This document shows, one piece after another, positions 40,168 to 46,766 of a stretch of 46,766 bases of DNA. Source of the DNA: Candidatus Allofournierella merdipullorum (GTDB lineage: Bacteria > Bacillota > Clostridia > Oscillospirales > Ruminococcaceae); contig DXBV01000032.1 in NCBI GenBank assembly GCA_019116345.1, positions 1 through 46,766 of the forward strand, given 5' to 3'. The position numbers and the translations under genes were made by a program. How positions within the stretch are numbered: the stretch's first letter is position 1; each line of letters starts with the position of its first letter. Below the pieces are notes generated by a model. The model did not search any database and was not told the origin of the DNA. It saw only the letters and a program-made list of their open reading frames with translations.

Positions 40168-41517
40168 TTGAAGATCGCCATCATCTCTCTGGGCTGTCCC
40201 AAAAACCAGGTGGACGCCGACGTATTCTGCCACAGCCTCATCAAAGCGGGCCACACCACCACCGCCGACCCCGCCGAGGCGGACGCCATCATCGTGAACA
40301 CCTGCGGCTTCATCGAGAGCGCCAAGACCGAGGCCATCGAGAACATCCTGGACGCCTGCGCCCTGAAGGAGCGCAAGCCCGGCCTGAAAGTCATCGTCAC
40401 CGGCTGCCTGGCCGAGCGTTACCGCCAGGAGATCCGCAAGGAGATGCCCGAGGTGGACGCGGTGGTGGGCATCGGCTGCAACGCCGCCCTGCCCGCCATT
40501 CTGGAGCGCCTTGCCGCCCCGGATGCCGCCCCGGAGGAAGATTTCGGCCCCAAGACCGACCTGGCCCTGGGCGGCAAGCGGGTCATCAGCACCCCCGCCC
40601 ACTACGCCTACTTAAAGATCGCCGAGGGCTGCAACAACCGCTGCCACTACTGCGCCATCCCCCTCATCCGGGGCCCGCTGCGCAGCCGCCCGCTGGAGGA
40701 CTGCGTGGCCGAGGCCCGCTGGCTGGCCGGCGAGGGCGTGAAGGAGCTGGTGGTGGTGGCTCAGGACCCCACCGCCTACGGCGAGGACTGGGGCAAAAAC
40801 AGCATCTGTGAGCTGCTGGACGAATTGAACGCCGTGGAGGGTATCCGCTGGATCCGCATCCTCTACGCCTACCCCGAGCGCATCACCGACGAATTCATCG
40901 CCGCCATGCAGCGCAACGAGAAGGTGGTGCGTTACCTCGACCTGCCCATCCAGCACTGCAACACCCGCATCCTCAAGGCCATGAACCGCCGGGGCGACGA
41001 AGAAGTGGTGAAGAACGCCATCCGCCGTCTGCGCGCCGCCATGCCGGACATCACCCTGCGCACCACCCTCATTGCCGGCTACCCCGGCGAGACCGAGGCG
41101 GAGTTCGAGCAGCTGTGCGAGTTCGTCAAGGAGACCCGCTTTGAGCGGCTGGGCTGTTTCGCCTTCAGCCCCGAGGAGGGCACCCCCGCGGCCCGGATGG
41201 AGGGCCAGCTGCCCGAGGAGGAAAAACAGCGCCGGGCCGACGTCATCATGGACCTGCAGGCCCGCATCAGCGCCGACCTTCTGGAAAAGAAGGTGGGCAG
41301 CGTCCAGACGGTCATCTGCGACGGCGTGGACGAGGAGAGCGGCCTGTACCTCTGCCGCTCCGCCGCCGACGCGCCGGAGATCGACGGCAACATCTGCGTC
41401 GCCAGCGAATCGCCCCTCTATCCCGGCGAATTCTACCGGGTGAAGATCGACGAGAGCGATATGTACGACCTGTTCGGCTATGTAGTGGAGGAGAACGAGG
41501 ATGAATCTGCCCAATAA
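40168..41517 (+). CDS. rimO: Ribosomal protein S12 methylthiotransferase RimO
   Basis: RimO is a radical-SAM enzyme that adds a methylthio group to an aspartate of ribosomal protein S12. The 449-residue protein has the N-terminal cluster cysteines Cys10, Cys46 and Cys80, the radical-SAM triad Cys155-x3-Cys159-x2-Cys162 (CNNRCHYC) and a C-terminal TRAM domain (about 370-440). The opening KIAIISLGCPKNQVDADV is typical of RimO as opposed to MiaB. The start is TTG at 40168, with AAAGGAG 7 bases upstream. Its end overlaps pgsA by 17 bases. Confidence 0.96.
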   Translation: MKIAIISLGCPKNQVDADVFCHSLIKAGHTTTADPAEADAIIVNTCGFIESAKTEAIENILDACALKERKPGLKVIVTGCLAERYRQEIRKEMPEVDAVVGIGCNAALPAILERLAAPDAAPEEDFGPKTDLALGGKRVISTPAHYAYLKIAEGCNNRCHYCAIPLIRGPLRSRPLEDCVAEARWLAGEGVKELVVVAQDPTAYGEDWGKNSICELLDELNAVEGIRWIRILYAYPERITDEFIAAMQRNEKVVRYLDLPIQHCNTRILKAMNRRGDEEVVKNAIRRLRAAMPDITLRTTLIAGYPGETEAEFEQLCEFVKETRFERLGCFAFSPEEGTPAARMEGQLPEEEKQRRADVIMDLQARISADLLEKKVGSVQTVICDGVDEESGLYLCRSAADAPEIDGNICVASESPLYPGEFYRVKIDESDMYDLFGYVVEENEDESAQ

Positions 41518-42076
41518 ACTCACCCTGCTGCGCATCCTGCTGGTGCCGGTGTTCATGGTGCTGGCCGGCATGACCCAATATGGCACGGCCAACTATCAGT
41601 CCGGCTGGTATCTGGCGGCGGGCGTGGTGTTCGCGCTGGCCAGCTTCACCGATTTTCTGGACGGGTATCTCGCCCGCAAGTGGAAGATGGTCACCGACTT
41701 CGGCAAATTTGCCGACCCCCTGGCTGACAAACTCCTCACCACCGTGGCCTTCCTGTACATGATGCGGGACGGCGTTTGCAGCCTGTGGGTGGTGGCGCTG
41801 ATTTTGGCGCGGGAGTTCGCCGTGTCCGGCGTGCGGATGCTGGCGGCTTCTTCCAACACCGTTATCGCCGCCAACATGTGGGGCAAGGTGAAGACCGTGC
41901 TGCAGATGCTCACCATCCTGTTCTACTTCTTTGCCGCGGCCCTGGCCGGCGCCACTGACGTGACGGCCGTGTCGCTCATTTCCAACATCCTGTGCTGGCT
42001 GGTGGCCTTGGCCACCGTGGTCAGCGGCGGCATCTACCTGTGGCAGAACCGCAGCTGCTTTATCCAGGCCAAATGA
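41501..42076 (+). CDS. pgsA: CDP-diacylglycerol-glycerol-3-phosphate 3-phosphatidyltransferase
   Basis: PgsA makes phosphatidylglycerol phosphate in the membrane. The CDP-alcohol phosphotransferase motif is complete: Asp51-x2-Asp54-Gly55-x2-Ala58-Arg59, then Gly68-x3-Asp72-x3-Asp76. The 191-residue length and the opening NLPNKLTLLRILLVP are standard, and about five further hydrophobic helices follow. The ATG at 41501 lies inside rimO, and the rimO-pgsA order is common in Firmicutes. A terminator follows directly. Confidence 0.96.
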   Translation: MNLPNKLTLLRILLVPVFMVLAGMTQYGTANYQSGWYLAAGVVFALASFTDFLDGYLARKWKMVTDFGKFADPLADKLLTTVAFLYMMRDGVCSLWVVALILAREFAVSGVRMLAASSNTVIAANMWGKVKTVLQMLTILFYFFAAALAGATDVTAVSLISNILCWLVALATVVSGGIYLWQNRSCFIQAK

Positions 42077-42082
42077 TCGTTT

Positions 42083-42113
42083 CGCCCGGGCGCTTCGGCG
42101 TCCGGGCGTTTTT
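42083..42113 (+). terminator. Terminator of the recA-pgsA transcript
   Basis: A GC-rich stem (42083-42092 with 42099-42108, TTCG-type loop) is followed by TTTTT, 7 bases after the pgsA stop. Confidence 0.9.
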
Positions 42114-42147
42114 GCTGCCCGAATGTTAAAATGCGGCAAAAAAATCA

Positions 42148-42207
42148 GCAGTTTTTCAAAACTATGGTGAATACCCAAGGATTATTCAACAACACTGTAA
42201 AAACTGC
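42148..42207. promoter_or_regulatory. AT-rich control region of the glycogen operon with two inverted repeats
   Basis: The 170-base gap before glgB is the most AT-rich part of the window. GCAGTTTTT (42148-42156) is repeated in inverse as AAAAACTGC (42199-42207). Between them TGAATA (42168-42173) and TATTCA (42183-42188) form a dyad with a 9-base centre. Both lie upstream of the promoter at 42261. The binding factor is unknown. Confidence 0.4.
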
Positions 42208-42260
42208 ATAAAACGAGGAAAAACAAAATTGCTTTTTTAGCAGTATATGACAGAAAACTC

Positions 42261-42289
42261 TTGAAAACCACCCCTAAAATGAGTAAGAT
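42261..42289 (+). promoter_or_regulatory. Promoter of glgBCD
   Basis: TTGAAA (42261-42266) and TAAGAT (42284-42289) are 17 bases apart. Transcription from it would begin near 42296, which rules out the ATG at 42295 as the glgB start and supports the GTG at 42334. Confidence 0.5.
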
Positions 42290-42333
42290 TATAGATGAAA
42301 GTGAGGCGTAAGGCCCACAGGGAGGGAGTCACC

Positions 42334-44340
<2,007 letters not shown>

Positions 44341-44409
44341 AGCCGTTTTGGGGGATCGCAAAACACGCACTAACGGCGGCCTCTGGCTGCCGATAAGGGG
44401 AGAAGTAGT

Positions 44410-45624
44410 ATGAAAGAATGTATCGCTATGCTGCTGGCCGGTGGGCAGGGCTCACGCCTGTATGCCCTCACACAACGGCTGGCAAAACCCGCAGTTCCCT
44501 TCGGCGGAAAATATCGCATCATCGATTTTCCGCTGTCCAACTGTGTCAATTCGGGGATCGACACGGTGGGCATCCTGACCCAGTACCAGCCGCTGGTGCT
44601 CAATGAGTACATCGGCAACGGCCAGCCCTGGGATCTGGACCGTCTGTACGGCGGCGTCCATGTGCTGCCCCCCTACCAGACGGCCACCGGCTCTGACTGG
44701 TACAAGGGCACCGCCAACGCCATCTATCAGAACATCAACTTCATCGACCGCTATGAACCCAAGTATGTGGTCATCCTCTCCGGCGATCACATTTACAAGA
44801 TGGACTACTCCAAAATGCTGGACTACCACAAGGAGAAGGGTGCCGACTGCACCATCGCCGTGATGGAAGTGCCCTGGGAGGAGGCCAGCCGCTTCGGCAT
44901 CATGACCGCCGACGCCGAGGGCACCATCACCAAGTTCGAGGAGAAACCCAAGGAGCCCAAGAGCAACCTGGCCTCCATGGGCATCTATGTCTTCTCCTGG
45001 GACAAACTGCGCAAGTTCCTCATCGAAGACGAGGCCAACCCCGCCTCCGACAACGATTTCGGCAAGAACATCATCCCCAACATGCTGGCCAGCAAGGAAA
45101 AGATGGTGGCCTATCCCTTCGAGGGCCACTGGAAGGACGTGGGCACCATCGACAGCCTGTGGGAGGCCAACATGGACCTTCTGAACCCCAAAATGCCGCT
45201 GGACGTCTGGAGCGAGGAGTGGAAGATCTACTCCCGCAACTCCGGCATGCCCGGCCAGTGGGTGGGCGGCAGCGCCGAGATCGATAACTCCATGATCACC
45301 GAGGGCTGCAAGGTGGAAGGCAAGCTGGTGCAGAGCGTGCTGTTCGCCGGCGTCAAGGTGGGCGAGGGCGCCGTGGTGGAAGACTCCATCATCATGCCCG
45401 GCGCCGTCATCGAGCCGGGCGCCAAGGTGCGCTACTCCATCATCGCCGAAAACGTGACCGTGAAGAGCGGCGCGGTGGTGGGCGAGCGCCCCGAAGACAT
45501 GGAAAATCTGGACAACTGGGGCGTCGCCGTTGTGGGCGAGGGCGTCACCATCGGCCAGAACGCCAAGGTGGGCCCCAAGGCCATGGTGGTCAAAGACGTA
45601 AAGGATGGTGAGGAGCAATGGTAA
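44410..45624 (+). CDS. glgC: Glucose-1-phosphate adenylyltransferase, catalytic subunit
   Basis: GlgC makes ADP-glucose, the donor for glycogen synthase. The 404-residue protein has the nucleotide loop [13 protein letters not shown] (9-21) with KPAVPFGG, the metal-site Asp in [10 protein letters not shown] (about 118-127), the substrate motif FEEKPKEP and a left-handed beta-helix C-terminal part (about 290-400). Catalytic residues are intact, in contrast to the GlgD partner. The ATG at 44410 follows GGGGAG. It overlaps glgD by 7 bases, as expected for the two subunits of the GlgC-GlgD complex found in Firmicutes. Confidence 0.97.
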   Translation: MKECIAMLLAGGQGSRLYALTQRLAKPAVPFGGKYRIIDFPLSNCVNSGIDTVGILTQYQPLVLNEYIGNGQPWDLDRLYGGVHVLPPYQTATGSDWYKGTANAIYQNINFIDRYEPKYVVILSGDHIYKMDYSKMLDYHKEKGADCTIAVMEVPWEEASRFGIMTADAEGTITKFEEKPKEPKSNLASMGIYVFSWDKLRKFLIEDEANPASDNDFGKNIIPNMLASKEKMVAYPFEGHWKDVGTIDSLWEANMDLLNPKMPLDVWSEEWKIYSRNSGMPGQWVGGSAEIDNSMITEGCKVEGKLVQSVLFAGVKVGEGAVVEDSIIMPGAVIEPGAKVRYSIIAENVTVKSGAVVGERPEDMENLDNWGVAVVGEGVTIGQNAKVGPKAMVVKDVKDGEEQW

Positions 45625-46742
45625 AGTCCAACACGGATGCCCTGGGCATCATTTTCCCCAACGCACACGACAGCCTGATCCCCGAGATGGTGACCCATCG
45701 CACGATGGCCTCCATCCCCTTCGGCGGGCGCTACCGCATGATCGATTTCGTGCTTTCCAGCTTTGCCAACGCGGGCATCAGCAACATCTCCATCATCGTC
45801 AAGCAGAACTATCACTCTCTGATGGACCATCTGGGCTCCGGCCGTGAGTGGGACCTCACCCGCAAGCGGGGCGGCCTGAACCTGGTGCCCCCCTACGCCG
45901 AGGCCAACGTGAAGATGTACCGCGGCCGCGTGGAGGCTCTGGCCAGCATCGTGGGCTTTTTGGAGAACCAGAAAGAGGAATACGTGGTGATGAGCGACGC
46001 CAACATCGCCTACAACTTCGATGTGAACAAGCTCATCGAGGCCCATGTGGCCACCGGCGCCGACGTGACCGTGATGTACGAGCGCCGCGAGATCCCTCTG
46101 GGCATGAAGGACGACAACTACACCCTGCGCATCCAGAACGGCCGCGTCACCGAGCTGCTCTCCAACGACTACCGTCCCGGTGTGCAGAACCTGTCCATGA
46201 ACGTGTACGTCATCCAGCGCGAGGCCCTCATCACCATGGTGAAGGACGCCACCATCCGCGGCCTTGTCTACTTTGAGAAGGACATTCTGGCCCGTAACCT
46301 GGAGCTGCTGAACGTCCAGAGTTACGAGTACACCGGCTACACCGCCCGCATCGCCGACAGCGAGACTTATTTTGAGGAGAACATGCGTCTGCTGGATCCC
46401 GCCAATCTGGACGCCCTGTTCCCGGCGGAGCTGCCCGTTTACACCAAGGTGCACGACAACGCCCCCACCCGCTACGCCATGGACAGCCACGTGAAGAACA
46501 GCGTGGTGGCCGACGGCTGCATCATCGAGGGCGATGTGGAGAACTGCGTGCTGTTCCGCGGCGTCAAGGTGAAGAAGGGCGCGAAGGTGAAGAACTGCGT
46601 GCTGATGCAGAACACCATCGTGGAGCCCGGCGCCCATGTGGAGTATGTGGTCACCGACAAGAACGTGAAGATCACCACCGACAAATCCCTCACCGGCAGC
46701 GAGACCTTCCCGGTGTATGTGGCGAAAAACCGCACCGTATAA
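45618..46742 (+). CDS. glgD: Glucose-1-phosphate adenylyltransferase, GlgD subunit
   Basis: GlgD is a GlgC paralogue that has little or no activity alone and raises the activity of GlgC in a mixed complex. In this 374-residue protein the nucleotide loop is degenerate ([15 protein letters not shown] in place of LAGGxGxRL), and the metal-site segment reads [11 protein letters not shown] where GlgC has SGDHIYKMD. The C-terminal beta-helix repeats are present (about 285-365). The ATG at 45618 lies inside the end of glgC, with GAGGAG upstream, so the subunits are translationally coupled. A hairpin begins 8 bases after the stop. Confidence 0.95.
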   Translation: MVKSNTDALGIIFPNAHDSLIPEMVTHRTMASIPFGGRYRMIDFVLSSFANAGISNISIIVKQNYHSLMDHLGSGREWDLTRKRGGLNLVPPYAEANVKMYRGRVEALASIVGFLENQKEEYVVMSDANIAYNFDVNKLIEAHVATGADVTVMYERREIPLGMKDDNYTLRIQNGRVTELLSNDYRPGVQNLSMNVYVIQREALITMVKDATIRGLVYFEKDILARNLELLNVQSYEYTGYTARIADSETYFEENMRLLDPANLDALFPAELPVYTKVHDNAPTRYAMDSHVKNSVVADGCIIEGDVENCVLFRGVKVKKGAKVKNCVLMQNTIVEPGAHVEYVVTDKNVKITTDKSLTGSETFPVYVAKNRTV

Positions 46743-46750
46743 TGCCAAAG

Positions 46751-46766
46751 GAGGGCGAAAGCCCTC
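46751..46766 (+). terminator. Hairpin after glgD, cut by the window end
   Basis: GAGGGC (46751-46756), a GAAA loop and GCCCTC (46761-46766) form a stem that reaches the last base. Any T-run lies outside. It could also be the ribosome-binding region of a next gene (AAAGGAGGG). Confidence 0.5.

Noticed and set aside
42295-42333. ATG at 42295 as the glgB start
   Set aside because: It has no ribosome-binding site and coincides with the predicted transcription start; the GTG at 42334 has GGGAGGG at good distance.

Overview
The window is a GC-rich chromosomal stretch whose gene content points to an endospore-lineage member of the class Clostridia, most likely an Oscillospiraceae/Ruminococcaceae relative of the Faecalibacterium-Gemmiger-Subdoligranulum type. 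The evidence is a SpoIIQ-like LytM protein, an in-frame IspH-ribosomal protein S1 fusion, the order cmk-plsC-ispH/S1, a YqhQ-PrmC pair, a recA-recX-rimO-pgsA run and a glgB-glgC-glgD glycogen operon. The family assignment is inference. I saw no rRNA, tRNA, CRISPR array, insertion sequence or prophage. Genes are tightly packed, often overlap by 1-26 bases, and use GTG or TTG starts in several places.

Layout. 1-8400 is mostly minus strand: the start of a dicarboxylate/amino-acid symporter (cut by the window edge), a psuK-psuG-zinc-ribbon membrane protein operon for pseudouridine breakdown, the plus-strand spoIIQ-like gene, then a response regulator, a histidine kinase and a large unrecognised coiled-coil membrane protein. 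A divergent promoter region (8400-8560) with an untranscribed hairpin and phased TTCTTA repeats separates this from a ten-gene plus-strand operon (8594-19376). That operon begins with six glycan-type genes (reductase, TIM-barrel isomerase, two GT2 glycosyltransferases, a FAD enzyme and a GT-C-like membrane protein). It continues with a HI0933-type flavoprotein, cmk, plsC and ispH-rpsA.

19600-27864 is the most unusual region: a compact cluster of an FHA protein, two PP2C phosphatases (one membrane anchored), a secreted-side trypsin-like protease carrying a cytosolic FHA domain, and two zinc-ribbon Ser/Thr kinases, the second with a roughly 720-residue repeat-rich ectodomain. I read this as a candidate phosphothreonine relay linking an extracellular sensor to a surface protease. 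A convergent gene of unknown function with an XRE-like segment follows.

29150-38186 holds a 48-residue membrane peptide with deoC, a ZIP metal transporter whose ribosome-binding site lies in a hairpin, a lipoprotein-response regulator-histidine kinase-GT-C-like membrane protein run, yqhQ and prmC. 38200-42076 is recA-recX-rimO-pgsA with a dyad over the recA promoter. 42120-46766 is the glgBCD operon, whose GlgB has a histone-H1-like Lys/Ala tail. All functional names come from recognisable motifs and context; no database search was run.
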